From assembly GCF_030812775.1 (NCBI RefSeq), contig NZ_JAUSTI010000013.1, forward strand, positions 111,218 through 175,217: a stretch of DNA of 64,000 nucleotides, read 5' to 3'. How positions within the stretch are numbered: position 1 is the stretch's first letter; each line of letters starts with the position of its first letter. This stretch comes from Paenibacillus tundrae. GTDB lineage: Bacteria; Bacillota; Bacilli; Paenibacillales; Paenibacillaceae. The notes beneath the pieces were generated by a model. It made no database searches, was not told the DNA's origin, and was given only the letters and a program-made list of their open reading frames with translations. Shown in pieces: positions 17,501 to 26,085 of the stretch. The translations under genes and the position numbers were made by a program.

Positions 17501-18413
17501 TATCGCAGGTGTGTCTATGAAAAATCCGATCATTATGGCTTCGGGTACGTATGGATTTGGACGTGAATATCAGGAATATGTGGCGCCTGCCTTGTTGGGT
17601 GGCATCGTTGGTAAGGGGTTAACCTTACATCCGAAGGACGGTAATCAGGGTGTGCGAATCAATGAAACGGCATCTGGATTGCTCAATAGTGTAGGTCTGG
17701 AGAATCCGGGGGTCGTTGCCTTTCTAAAAGATGAACTGGATGAAATGACGCGCTGGGATACGGCGGTAATTGCGAATATAGGCGGTGCCAATCTGGAAGA
17801 ATACGTGCAGGCTGTTGCCTTGATTACGGAGAATGCACAGAAACGGCGTACGATGAATCGCAGGGGAGTGGATATGCTGGAGCTGAACATCTCTTGCCCC
17901 AATGTGAAGCAGGGAGGGATGCAATTCGGCGTTCAGACGGAAATGGCGCGAGATGTGGTGCGACAGGTGCGTAACGTAACAACACTCCCGCTGGTCGTTA
18001 AGTTATCTCCTAATGCAGAGAATATTACAGAGATGGCGATTATGTGTGAGAAAGAGGGTGCAGACGGCGTATCCCTAATTAACACCTTTTCAGCGATGAA
18101 AATTGATATCCGCCGTCGCCGGAGTGTATTTGAGAATACGTACGCAGGTCTCTCGGGGCCTGCGATCAAGCCGATTGCGTTACGAATGGTGCATCAAGTG
18201 GCTCAGGCGGTATCTATCCCAGTGATCGGCATCGGCGGAATTAGCTCTGTCGAGGATATTATTGAGTTCACGATGGCAGGTGCGGCAGCCATTCAGATTG
18301 GAACCTATAATTTCATTCAGTTGCGGGCAGGAGCGGAATTGGTAGAAGGGCTTGAACAGTGGATGCAGCGGGAAAAGGTGAATTCGTTGGATGAGATCCG
18401 AGGAATCATATAA
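17481..18413 (+). CDS. pyrD: Dihydroorotate dehydrogenase, class 1B catalytic subunit
   Basis: Oxidises dihydroorotate to orotate with FMN; class 1B enzymes work as a heterotetramer with PyrK. Motifs: NPIIMASGTYGFG near residue 15, GLTLHPKDGN (FMN region), LNISCPNVKQGG with the class 1 active-site cysteine, VVKLSPNA, and the C-terminal phosphate-binding GIGGISSVEDIIEF. The start is ATG 17481, about ten bases after GAGGAGGTGGAG. A frame extension back to TTG 17463 would run through the ribosome site. Translationally coupled to pyrK. The normal length of about 311 residues supports an intact enzyme. Confidence 0.93.
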   Translation: MISMACNIAGVSMKNPIIMASGTYGFGREYQEYVAPALLGGIVGKGLTLHPKDGNQGVRINETASGLLNSVGLENPGVVAFLKDELDEMTRWDTAVIANIGGANLEEYVQAVALITENAQKRRTMNRRGVDMLELNISCPNVKQGGMQFGVQTEMARDVVRQVRNVTTLPLVVKLSPNAENITEMAIMCEKEGADGVSLINTFSAMKIDIRRRRSVFENTYAGLSGPAIKPIALRMVHQVAQAVSIPVIGIGGISSVEDIIEFTMAGAAAIQIGTYNFIQLRAGAELVEGLEQWMQREKVNSLDEIRGII

Positions 18414-18693
18414 GGGACGAAGGGCTTCTATTCTCATTTAGTTTATATAAACGTAAAGCTGTTGTTGGTAGTCATACCGAGGACAGCTTGTTTGGCGTGA
18501 ATTTATATGGATTCATAGTCAGATCATTTAATTGATATTGTTGCAGATTTATAGACCCTGACCTATATTAAATAATAACAATTGTAATCGTTAAAAAATA
18601 AAACAGTAGATGGATTATCAAGAAGAAGAGAACTGTAAAATTCTGTGTTATAATAATATATCTCAAGACTTCGGAGTCAAGGAGGAAGCTCCT

Positions 18694-19848
18694 GTGAAGG
18701 TCATATTAGTTGACGATGAACGTTTAGCATTGATCGGTCTTCAGAAAATACTAGAGAAAGAAGTCAGTGGAGTTGAAATTCTGGCTACCTACTCTGATCC
18801 AACAGAGGTAATGACGGGGGTCATGATACAGCGCCCTGATGTGGTGTTTCTAGATATTCACATGCCGGAGATTGATGGTCTAGAGCTGGGCAGGAAGATC
18901 CAGCAGGCGGCACCTGATATCGAGATTATTTTTGTGACCAGTCATGATCAATATGCTGTGCATGCATTCGATTTACAGGCCTTAGACTATGTGATGAAGC
19001 CGATTAAGAAGGATCGTTTCCAGCAGACGTTAAGCCGAGTAAGGGAAAGATTAAATTTGAAACGGGAGCAAAAGGGCAGGGATACGAATACACCTCTCAT
19101 TTGTTGTTTTAATCAGATACAATTCAAGTTACCTGGTCAGGAGGCGCAAACGGCCAAGTGGCGTACAAGTAAGGCCCAAGAGCTCTTCGCCTATCTGCTT
19201 CATCACCGCAATCAGATTATTCATCGGAGTACCTTGCTGGAGCTGTTATGGCCAGAGCTAGAAGAGGATAAGACAGTGCATCAGCTCTATACCGCGATGT
19301 ACCATGTACGCCAAACCCTCAAAGCCTATCATATGGATATGGTTACGATCCAGAGTGGACATCTGGAAGCAGGTTACCGTCTGGAATTAGGTGAAGTTCA
19401 GTTAGATAGTGAGCGGTGGGAACAGGAAGTGAAGCAGTGGAAGAGTGTGGACTCCAGTACAGTGGATGCCTATGAGCATGTGCTAGGGTTATACAAAGGC
19501 ACGTATCTTGGGAACTATGAGTATATGTGGGCAGAGCCCGAACGGGAAAGACTTCGGTATCTATGGTTATTCCATATGAGACAGCTCATCCATTATTATC
19601 AGCAACAAGGGCTGCATGAGAAGGTTATCGAGAATACACGCCGGATTCAGCAGTTGCTGCCTGATGAGGAAGAGAGTTATTTTATCCTGATGAAGTTATA
19701 TGATGAGTTAGATAATGATTATGGTGTAGAAGAGCAATATCGCCTGCTGACGACTAGAATGGAACAGGATTTAGAGATTCCGGTCAGTCAGAGCATCAGG
19801 GAATGGTATCAGGATTGGAAGCAGGGTTTAACGAAGATTAGAAAATAA
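18694..19848 (+). CDS. Response regulator with SARP-type (winged HTH plus BTAD) output
   Basis: About 384 residues starting at GTG 18694, eight bases after AAGGAGG; the frame extends upstream but without a ribosome site. The receiver domain begins VKVILVDDERLALIGLQ with phospho-acceptor in VVFLDIHMPEIDG and the lysine in YVMKPIKKDRF. Then comes an OmpR-like winged helix (WRTSKAQELFAYLLHHRNQIIHRSTLLELLWPEL) and a bacterial transcriptional activator domain of TPR-like repeats (YLGNYEYMWAEPERERLRYLWLFHMRQLIHYY). SARP-like outputs usually activate secondary metabolism or differentiation genes. No kinase sits upstream; the GlnK-like kinase lies downstream past a terminator. Confidence 0.88.
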   Translation: MKVILVDDERLALIGLQKILEKEVSGVEILATYSDPTEVMTGVMIQRPDVVFLDIHMPEIDGLELGRKIQQAAPDIEIIFVTSHDQYAVHAFDLQALDYVMKPIKKDRFQQTLSRVRERLNLKREQKGRDTNTPLICCFNQIQFKLPGQEAQTAKWRTSKAQELFAYLLHHRNQIIHRSTLLELLWPELEEDKTVHQLYTAMYHVRQTLKAYHMDMVTIQSGHLEAGYRLELGEVQLDSERWEQEVKQWKSVDSSTVDAYEHVLGLYKGTYLGNYEYMWAEPERERLRYLWLFHMRQLIHYYQQQGLHEKVIENTRRIQQLLPDEEESYFILMKLYDELDNDYGVEEQYRLLTTRMEQDLEIPVSQSIREWYQDWKQGLTKIRK

Positions 19849-19924
19849 TACACGGGTTCCTTGCTTACGCATCTCCCAATATTGAATATTGTATCAACAC
19901 AGGTCACTGTGTTGTTATATATCC

Positions 19925-19957
19925 AAGACCGAATACTTTGTTTTCGGTCTTTTTTTG
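19925..19957 (+). terminator. Terminator after SARP-type response regulator
   Basis: AAGACCGAA pairs with TTCGGTCTT and runs straight into a seven-T tract, 77 bases after the stop. It separates this gene from the kinase downstream. Confidence 0.92.
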
Positions 19958-20086
19958 ATGGTTGGAAGATGGGTTCCCTTATTTTAATTATTTCTAATGA
20001 ACGTCCCATATGTTAGTATATTTAACATTAGAAGCGCGGAGTGTAACAATAAGCGCTAATCGTTGTAATAGTAGGTGGAGAGATTG

Positions 20087-21400
20087 ATGCGTAACTGGGT
20101 CAGAAATGAAAACGTGCAGATGACCGCCATCGCCTTGGCTACAGCTATTGGTGCACAGTTCAAGATTAATCCTTTTCGGGAAGACTATTTTCGCATCGGT
20201 CTAGGTGTCAGCATTTTTTTATTTTTGCTGATGATTATGCCCCACTTATCTTATGTGAAGACAGGAATCCTGACAGGTATTGCTAATCTGATCTTTCAAT
20301 CTGTAGATCTGCTGAGTCATGTCAGTACGATGCCGATCTTAGAAAGTATGCGTGATAATGTAGGTGCAGGCATGTACTATGTTGTATTCGCTTATGGCTT
20401 AAGTAAGATTAAACATCGATTTCATGCGTTCCAGCCACTGGTTCTTGGTGGAATGATTACAATTATAGACTTCTCTTCCAATATGACGGAGCTTCTGTTG
20501 CGCGGGATATTTAACGGTACGAACATTTTCTATATGAAGGAATGGTTGTATTTGTTGATTGTGGGAGCTCTGCGAAGCTACTTCGTTATTGGGTTATATA
20601 ATAGCTTCGCGGTAAGGCAGATGCGGCTTCTTCATGCTGAACAGGAGAAACGGATGGAACAGATGATGAGTGTGAACTCAGGGTTATATGGTGAAGCCTT
20701 CTATCTGAAGAAGGCGATGAATACCATCGAAGGCATTACGGCGGATAGTTATGAGCTGTATCGGGATTTGCGAGAAAATGAGATGAATGAATATAGTCAA
20801 CGGACACTGGGCATCGCACAGCAGATCCATGAGGTGAAGAAGGATTCTCAGCGTATTTTGGCAGGCCTGCTCAAGGTATATGATAGTGAAAAGGCAGTTC
20901 ATCTTCAATTATCCGAAATGCTGCACTTCGCTGCCAAGGGCAATCGGAAATATGCGGAGATGTTGAATAAACAGATTACGATTAAGAAGCAACAGCAATT
21001 CGATTGTGAATCTCCATATTGTATTCCTCTACTCACCGTGATGAACAATCTGGTTGCGAATGCAGTAGAGTCGATTGAGACGCAAGGAACCATTCAGATT
21101 CATGTGTACGAACAGGGGATGGATGTGGTTTTTGAGGTTACGGACTCAGGCAAAGGAATTCCAGAATCGAAGCGGAAGATTATTTTTGAACCGGGGTATA
21201 CGACCAAATACAATGAGGTAGGGATTGCTGCAACAGGCATCGGTCTATCTCATGTGCGTGATATTGTTCAATCCTTGGAAGGTACGATTACAGTAGATGT
21301 ACCTGAAGGTGCTAAGGGCTCTAAATTTGTCGTGTGCATTCCAAAAGTGAGTTTGGTAAAGGAGGCCGGGGCCGATGACGCTTTCTATTCTGATCGTTGA
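20087..21400 (+). CDS. glnK: Sensor histidine kinase, GlnK (YcbA)-like
   Basis: About 437 residues. The first 190 contain five or six membrane segments (GVSIFLFLLMIMPHL, GMYYVVFAYGL, LYLLIVGALRSYFVIGLY). A helical dimerisation region follows with the likely phospho-acceptor in QQIHEVKKDSQRIL. The ATPase domain shows NNLVANAVESIE, DSGKGIPE and GIGLSHVRDIVQ. This CitA/SpoB-type layout next to a YcbB-type regulator matches GlnK-GlnL of Bacillus subtilis, which responds to glutamine. The start ATG 20087 follows AGGTGGAGA. The stop lies 26 bases inside the next gene. The ligand is inferred only from the family. Confidence 0.8.
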   Translation: MRNWVRNENVQMTAIALATAIGAQFKINPFREDYFRIGLGVSIFLFLLMIMPHLSYVKTGILTGIANLIFQSVDLLSHVSTMPILESMRDNVGAGMYYVVFAYGLSKIKHRFHAFQPLVLGGMITIIDFSSNMTELLLRGIFNGTNIFYMKEWLYLLIVGALRSYFVIGLYNSFAVRQMRLLHAEQEKRMEQMMSVNSGLYGEAFYLKKAMNTIEGITADSYELYRDLRENEMNEYSQRTLGIAQQIHEVKKDSQRILAGLLKVYDSEKAVHLQLSEMLHFAAKGNRKYAEMLNKQITIKKQQQFDCESPYCIPLLTVMNNLVANAVESIETQGTIQIHVYEQGMDVVFEVTDSGKGIPESKRKIIFEPGYTTKYNEVGIAATGIGLSHVRDIVQSLEGTITVDVPEGAKGSKFVVCIPKVSLVKEAGADDAFYSDR

Positions 21401-22271
21401 TGATGATATCGTAAGTAGAAGTATGTTAGAGGATATTATTGAGGAATGTGGAGCAGGTGAACTGGTAGGCACGGCAGAGGGGGGCATCGAAGGGGAGCAG
21501 ATGATCATCAATCTGAGACCCGATGTTGTGCTTATTGATCTGCTAATGCCTGATCAGGATGGCATTGAGACCGTTGCCAGACTCAAGGCACTTGGTTTTG
21601 CAGGTAAGTTTATTATGATCTCCCAGGTGGATAACAAAGAAATGGTAGGTGCAGCTTACCAGCAAGGGATTGAGTTCTTCATCCATAAGCCCATTAATCG
21701 TGTGGAAGTCGAGCATGTGCTCAAAAGGGTGAATGAACAGTGGAAATATGAGCGTTATGTGCTGGAGATCCAGCAGTCCCTCACCAAATTCAACATTGTG
21801 GAGACACCCCCTATTGTGAAGGGACGCACTGTTCGTGATGTATCAAGAGTCATACTCATGGATTTAGGTATTCTGGGTGAGAGTGGCAGCAAAGATGTGA
21901 TCGCATTGATGGAATATGTCATTGAACAGAAACAGGCTGTGGAATGGCCTTCGCTCAAGGAAATGTACGAAGCTGTTGCACAGACGTATAAGCCGACAGC
22001 CAAAGAGGTGGAGAAAGAAAGCAAGGCGATGGAACAGCGCATCCGGCGAACTGTTAATGCGGCGTTGACGAATATGGCTTCGATCGGCCTGACCGATTAT
22101 AGCAATCACAAGTTCGAGCATTATGCACCGCTCTACTTTGACTTTCAGGATGTTCGGATGAAGATGCGGGCGATGGAAGAAGATCAGTCTGGTGATAGAG
22201 GCAAGGTCAACATTAAGAAGTTCCTGCATGTGTTCTACATGGAGACGGTTGAGAAATTAAATGGCGGCTGA
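21375..22271 (+). CDS. glnL: Response regulator, GlnL (YcbB)-like
   Basis: 298 residues. The receiver domain has SILIVDDDIVSRSMLEDII, phospho-acceptor in VVLIDLLMPDQDGIE, and HKPINRVEVEHVL. The output domain (about 140-295) matches the YcbB family: RDVSRVILMDLGILGESGSKDVI, EQRIRRTVNAALTNMASIGLTDYSNHKFEHYAPLYFDF, then KKFLHVFYMETVEKLN. In Bacillus subtilis GlnL activates a glutaminase-glutamine transporter operon; no such genes are here. Strong ribosome site AAAGGAGG lies inside the kinase gene, so the pair is co-translated. Confidence 0.85.
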   Translation: MTLSILIVDDDIVSRSMLEDIIEECGAGELVGTAEGGIEGEQMIINLRPDVVLIDLLMPDQDGIETVARLKALGFAGKFIMISQVDNKEMVGAAYQQGIEFFIHKPINRVEVEHVLKRVNEQWKYERYVLEIQQSLTKFNIVETPPIVKGRTVRDVSRVILMDLGILGESGSKDVIALMEYVIEQKQAVEWPSLKEMYEAVAQTYKPTAKEVEKESKAMEQRIRRTVNAALTNMASIGLTDYSNHKFEHYAPLYFDFQDVRMKMRAMEEDQSGDRGKVNIKKFLHVFYMETVEKLNGG

Positions 22272-22297
22272 ACCTGCTAAATAGCGGTTCGGTCTTT
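22269..22297 (+). terminator. Terminator after the GlnK/GlnL-like operon
   Basis: TGAACC-GCT pairs with AGC-GGTTCG (with a bulged T) and is followed by TCTTTTT. The left arm overlaps the glnL stop codon. Confidence 0.65.
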
Positions 22298-22405
22298 TTG
22301 TGTTGGCCCATTAACTGTAATAACAAACTTGGTATAGTTGTCTGGGCATTTTTGGTATGATGAGAATACTGGCGCAGAATAAAGTCTAAGAAGAAGGGTT
22401 GTGTG

Positions 22406-23536
22406 ATGATGGAAAATAATAAGTTACAGCACTATGCATTACCCGATGTTGCCCAGTTGAAGGTTCATGGTAGAACAACGGAGAGCAGGTCGCCGCTAAC
22501 GTTGTTTTGGACAGGTAGCGCGGTGGAGCTGAACGTGACCGGGACAGAGCTATGGATAGAGGTCGATTCCAAATATGAAGTGTATGAACCATGGATCAGT
22601 GTTCTAATTAACAATGTAGTTGTAAGCCGCCAGATGTTGGTACACGGAAGGTATTGGGTGTGTATTTTCAGAGGAATGAACGAAAGCGTTACCAAAAATG
22701 TAAGAATCATAAAAGATACTCAGGCCATGAGTGGAGATCCGGGATGCTCGTTACAGATTCATGCGTTGAAATCGGATGGTGTATTCCAGTTGGTAGAGGA
22801 TAGATCGTACAAGGTGGAATTCATCGGAGATAGTATTACATCAGGTGAAGGCGCAATCGGGGCTCAGGCCGAGGAGGATTGGATTCCGATGTGGTTCAGC
22901 GCGATTGACAATTATACGGCCATGACAGCGGAAGCTCTTCACGCAGATTATCGCGTCATCTCTCAGAGTGGCTGGGGCGTTATGACGAGCTGGGACAATA
23001 ATCCCAATGCCAACATTCCACAGTACTATGATCAGGTGTGCGGTCTATTAACGGGGGAGATGAACGAAGCGCTTGGGGCGCATAGCCCGCATGACTTCAA
23101 TGCATGGCAGCCGGATGTGGTGGTCGTGAATTTAGGCAGCAATGATGGCGGTGCCTTCCAGACACCAGAGTGGACAGATCCGAACACAGGGATCGCGTAT
23201 AAACAACGATTGAATGCCGATGGGACGTACCATGGAGAAGACGTGGCTAAGTTCGAGCAAGCAGCATACCAATTCTTAATTCAATTGCGGAGAAATAACA
23301 CCAAGGCACACATCGTCTGGGCTTACGGCATGCTTGGATTTCCGATGATGCCTGCGATATATCGCGCGGTGGATATCTACATGAAGGAAACGGGCGACCG
23401 AAATGTGTCGGTCATTCAATTACCAAATACAACGAGTGAGACAGTAGGTGCCAGAACTCATCCGGGGATGTTATCCCATAAGCGGGCAGCCGAAACCTTA
23501 ACAGAGCATCTGAAAGGCATACTGCACCATTCCTAG
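22406..23536 (+). CDS. SGNH/GDSL hydrolase, CE2-like acetyl esterase
   Basis: A 376-residue cytoplasmic esterase. The N-terminal third is a jelly-roll (PLTLFWTGSAVELNVTGTELWIEVDS). The C-terminal part is an SGNH hydrolase: block I FIGDSITSGEGA (Ser nucleophile near residue 143), a Gly in QSGWGVMTSW, NLGSNDGGAF (Asn block), and the catalytic Asp/His in ARTHPGMLSHK. This order is that of carbohydrate esterase family 2, enzymes that remove acetyl groups from xylan or oligosaccharides. No signal peptide, so it probably acts on imported acetylated oligosaccharides. GTG 22403 or ATG 22409 are alternative starts; ribosome site AGAAGGG. Confidence 0.88.
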   Translation: MMENNKLQHYALPDVAQLKVHGRTTESRSPLTLFWTGSAVELNVTGTELWIEVDSKYEVYEPWISVLINNVVVSRQMLVHGRYWVCIFRGMNESVTKNVRIIKDTQAMSGDPGCSLQIHALKSDGVFQLVEDRSYKVEFIGDSITSGEGAIGAQAEEDWIPMWFSAIDNYTAMTAEALHADYRVISQSGWGVMTSWDNNPNANIPQYYDQVCGLLTGEMNEALGAHSPHDFNAWQPDVVVVNLGSNDGGAFQTPEWTDPNTGIAYKQRLNADGTYHGEDVAKFEQAAYQFLIQLRRNNTKAHIVWAYGMLGFPMMPAIYRAVDIYMKETGDRNVSVIQLPNTTSETVGARTHPGMLSHKRAAETLTEHLKGILHHS

Positions 23537-23614
23537 AATACAGAACAAATTATGGCAAAGGAAAAGCGTTAGACACGCTGCCAGAGTTCTCTTCTAACGA
23601 TACGAAATGAATGC

Positions 23615-23648
23615 AAACAAGCCCGCGACCTACGCCGTAGGCTTGTTT
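23615..23648. terminator. Hairpin between convergent esterase and reductase genes
   Basis: AAACAAGCC pairs with GGCTTGTTT, with an inner CTACG/CGTAG stem. It can serve both flanking genes. Confidence 0.75.
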
Positions 23649-23744
23649 GTATTGCATTGGTTATAGAATTTTGTATCCGGAGTAGATTGTGATCGTTAGT
23701 AAATTGGCGTAGTCATTCCATAAGTTTAAACGCCTAAGCAGGCA

Positions 23745-24284
23745 TTAAGCGTGTGCATGTTCTGCCTCATAGCGGATCGCAATGATCTGCCCGAGCGTCT
23801 TGGTCTCGATGGTCTTCCATAGACTCGGTACCGTGCCTTTGGGGAATAACGGGATGCCTTCACCCAGAATTTTCGGAATAATCGCCACTTCAATCTCATC
23901 CAGTAGATGCTGCTCCAGCACCGATTGAACCAGCTTTCCACCGCCAACAATCCATATATGCCCTGTTGTAGAAGCCTTAAGTCGGGCGATTAACTGTTCC
24001 ACCGGCTCATCTGTAAATTCAACGTGCGGAGCTGGCGGCTGCTTCGCACGGGACATGACATATGTTGGACGATCAGCATACATAAAATCCTCAGCTAGTG
24101 TGAGCACTACCTCATAGGTGTCACGTCCCATGACAACGGAACCGATGTCTTGATAAAATGCTGCATATCCATTGTCACCTCCATCTCCCTCCACATCCAT
24201 CAGCCAATCTACAGAACCGTCTGGTCTTGCGATATATCCATCCATACTCATTGCAACATACAAGATAACCTTAGTATCTGACAT
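23745..24284 (-). CDS. Dihydrofolate reductase-like (RibD C-terminal) protein
   Basis: About 180 residues of the YyaP/YwjB type. It contains VILYVAMSMDGYIARPDGSVDWL, VVMGRDTYEVVL (NADPH-binding), and GHIWIVGGGKLVQSVLEQHLLDEIEVAIIPKILGEGIPLF, the dinucleotide-fold end. Such proteins are NADPH-dependent reductases of unknown pteridine or flavin-like substrate. The start at 24284 (MSDTK) is favoured because GGGAG lies eight bases upstream. A long open frame to 24467 overlaps the divergent WYL regulator and is not used. Divergent neighbours suggest that the WYL protein controls this gene. Confidence 0.88.
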   Translation of the reverse strand: MSDTKVILYVAMSMDGYIARPDGSVDWLMDVEGDGGDNGYAAFYQDIGSVVMGRDTYEVVLTLAEDFMYADRPTYVMSRAKQPPAPHVEFTDEPVEQLIARLKASTTGHIWIVGGGKLVQSVLEQHLLDEIEVAIIPKILGEGIPLFPKGTVPSLWKTIETKTLGQIIAIRYEAEHAHA

Positions 24285-24359
24285 ATGCATCGCTCCCTTC
24301 TTCTTGACTTTATGATACACTCTAACTATGACAAAAGTTGACGTAATTAAAGGTGGGAA

Positions 24360-25268
24360 ATGATGAATAATCGCAAACTTGCCATCATGAGGCTGATGGA
24401 TTCTAGGCGGAAATTTACGGCTCGCGAGCTGGCTGAGCGGTTCCAAGTGTCTATTCGTACGATCCAACGTGACCTGGATGCGTTGCAGTCGATGGGCTTT
24501 CCTCTATATACCGAAGTCGGTGTACATGGAGGATACCAGGTGCTACCGAATAGGTTATTGCCACCCCTCCAGCTCCATCAGAACGAGGCATTAGGTTTAT
24601 TTCTAATGCTTGAATATTTGGAGAAAGTACCAGACTTCCCTTATGGATCGGTGCGAGAACATCTGGCAGAGCAGTACTTTTCGAGTCTGCCGCAGGATGT
24701 ACAGGATCTCGTAATGCGAATGAGAAAACATATTACTTTTCTTCAGCCACATTCATCGGCGCATGCTCAGCCAATGACAACTACCATTTTGGATGCAGCG
24801 GTGGAGAAAAGAGGTGTTACCTTCCAGTATTCTTCCCGTAATGGACAGAAAACAGTAGAGGTCTTTCCAATCGGCATTTATTATGATCGTGGGTACTGGT
24901 ACATGCCTGCACGCCATAAGGAGAGAGTGTTGCTATATCGTGTGGATCGCATGAGTGATCTTGAGATTACGGATGAAACGGATGGATCTATCCCGAACCT
25001 GCATGATTGGCTGCGTGCGGAGGATGAGCGGGAACGTGTGGAGGTCGTGCTACATTTTACGGATGCGGGTGCAAGGCAAGCTTCGTCAGATGTCGTATTT
25101 AAGTCTGTGCAGGGTCATGAGTGGAAAGGTGCAATTCCCGTAGCTGAGTTGCCATATACAGCACGTGGGCTGCTGGCGTATGGGCCAGAAGTGAAGGTTG
25201 TGGTTCCAGTAGAATTGAAGCAAATGGTGCGTAGTATGCTGGAGAAAAGTCTGGAGCAATATCTGTGA
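24360..25268 (+). CDS. YafY-type HTH/WYL transcriptional regulator
   Basis: 302 residues. The N-terminal DeoR-like helix-turn-helix reads FTARELAERFQVSIRTIQRDLDALQSMGFPLYTEVGVHGGYQV. A WYL domain follows at about 140-230 (FQYSSRNGQKTVEVFPIGIYYDRGYWYMPARHKERVLLYRVDRM), and a WCX C-terminal extension. WYL domains bind nucleic acid or nucleotide-like ligands and often control stress genes. It is divergent from the RibD-like reductase with only 75 bases between the starts, so it probably regulates that gene and itself. AGGTGGG ribosome site. Confidence 0.9.
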   Translation: MMNNRKLAIMRLMDSRRKFTARELAERFQVSIRTIQRDLDALQSMGFPLYTEVGVHGGYQVLPNRLLPPLQLHQNEALGLFLMLEYLEKVPDFPYGSVREHLAEQYFSSLPQDVQDLVMRMRKHITFLQPHSSAHAQPMTTTILDAAVEKRGVTFQYSSRNGQKTVEVFPIGIYYDRGYWYMPARHKERVLLYRVDRMSDLEITDETDGSIPNLHDWLRAEDERERVEVVLHFTDAGARQASSDVVFKSVQGHEWKGAIPVAELPYTARGLLAYGPEVKVVVPVELKQMVRSMLEKSLEQYL

Positions 25269-25387
25269 AGAGAACGTTATGATAGCATTTCCTCATTTTC
25301 TCAGTAAGATCATAAAGTTATTGATCATTGTTAACAAATGTAAATTACTATAGATGATACGACATGATGTAGAAGGAGATGAGAGTG

Positions 25388-25615
25388 GTGAATTTGAATT
25401 TAAATAAAATTACAACGATTATTTCTATAGTTTTACTCATCATGATAGCCATTTTTCGGAACAACGTTGCAGTCCTCATCTTCAGTGTGTTCATGATTGC
25501 GCTGATGGGGTACACCGCGTTTCGCGTGAGAACCAAATGGAATATAGCCACTGCTGTATGTCTAAGTGTGATCCTTGTGAGCTGGAATGTGTACCTTGGC
25601 TTGGAAAATCTATAA
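25388..25615 (+). CDS. Small two-helix membrane protein
   Basis: About 75 residues starting at GTG 25388, nine bases after AAGGAG. Hydrophobic segments TTIISIVLLIMIAIF, VAVLIFSVFMIALMGYTAF and IATAVCLSVILVSWNVYLGL give two or three membrane helices. No family recognised. It has its own short promoter region and a hairpin a few bases after the stop. Confidence 0.65.
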   Translation: MNLNLNKITTIISIVLLIMIAIFRNNVAVLIFSVFMIALMGYTAFRVRTKWNIATAVCLSVILVSWNVYLGLENL

Positions 25616-25618
25616 CAA

Positions 25619-25651
25619 AGAGACCAGCCTTCTTCGCAAAGGCCGATCTCT
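25619..25651 (+). terminator. Hairpin after the small membrane protein gene
   Basis: AGAGACCAGCCTT and AAGGCCGATCTCT pair with a central mismatch, four bases after the stop codon. It overlaps the edge of the decayed discoidin gene on the other strand. Confidence 0.55.
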
Positions 25652-25654
25652 CTA

Positions 25655-25978
25655 GACCACTTATACCAGACATTCACCATATTGATTCGTACATAACGAG
25701 CAGTGAAATGCAACGGATCGGTCGTGAAGCCATAGGTCAGATTGTTGGTGCGGTCTATTGAGGCAAAATGGACTCCATCGATGCTGATATGCCGGCCAAC
25801 TGTTGGATGAGGCTACCCATGAGGTTTGGTAATTGCCATCATTGCTGTTGGATGCAGATGAGCAGTAGGCTGTGGAGCTGGCAGTAGCCGTTTTGCCTTG
25901 CGCATGATTGACGAGGGCAGGTATAAATACCGCATCACCTACTGGATACGAATTCAACTGCGGGATACGCATCACCAA
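25655..25978 (-). pseudogene. Decayed discoidin (F5/8 type C, CBM32-like) domain fragment
   Basis: Read on the minus strand, one frame gives the start of a CBM32/discoidin domain (LVNHAQGKTATASSTAYCSS, SNSNDGNYQTSWVASSNSW). A one-base shift near 25780 leads into ISIDGVHFASIDRTNNLTYG and TARYVRINMVNVWYK, the usual end of that domain. The central strands, normally about 30-40 residues between the two pieces, are missing. This is therefore a deletion and frameshift remnant of a larger secreted carbohydrate-active enzyme. No catalytic domain survives nearby. Confidence 0.7.
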
Positions 25979-26009
25979 CTAGAGAAAGCATCGATACCAA
26001 TACACAACA

Positions 26010-26049
26010 ATAGGGATAGCAGACTTGGTATTAAGCCCGCTATCCCTAT
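26010..26049 (-). terminator. Terminator hairpin downstream of dbpA
   Basis: ATAGGGATAGC and GCTATCCCTAT pair perfectly over 11 bp, 37 bases past the dbpA stop on the minus strand. Confidence 0.7.
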
Positions 26050-26085
26050 GTGATTTTGTATCTATTCTCTAGACGGTGAATAAAT

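Noticed and set aside
23745..24467. Long form of the RibD-like reductase
   Set aside because: The extra N-terminal residues lie on top of the divergent WYL regulator gene. The ribosome site GGGAG is correctly spaced only for the start at 24284.
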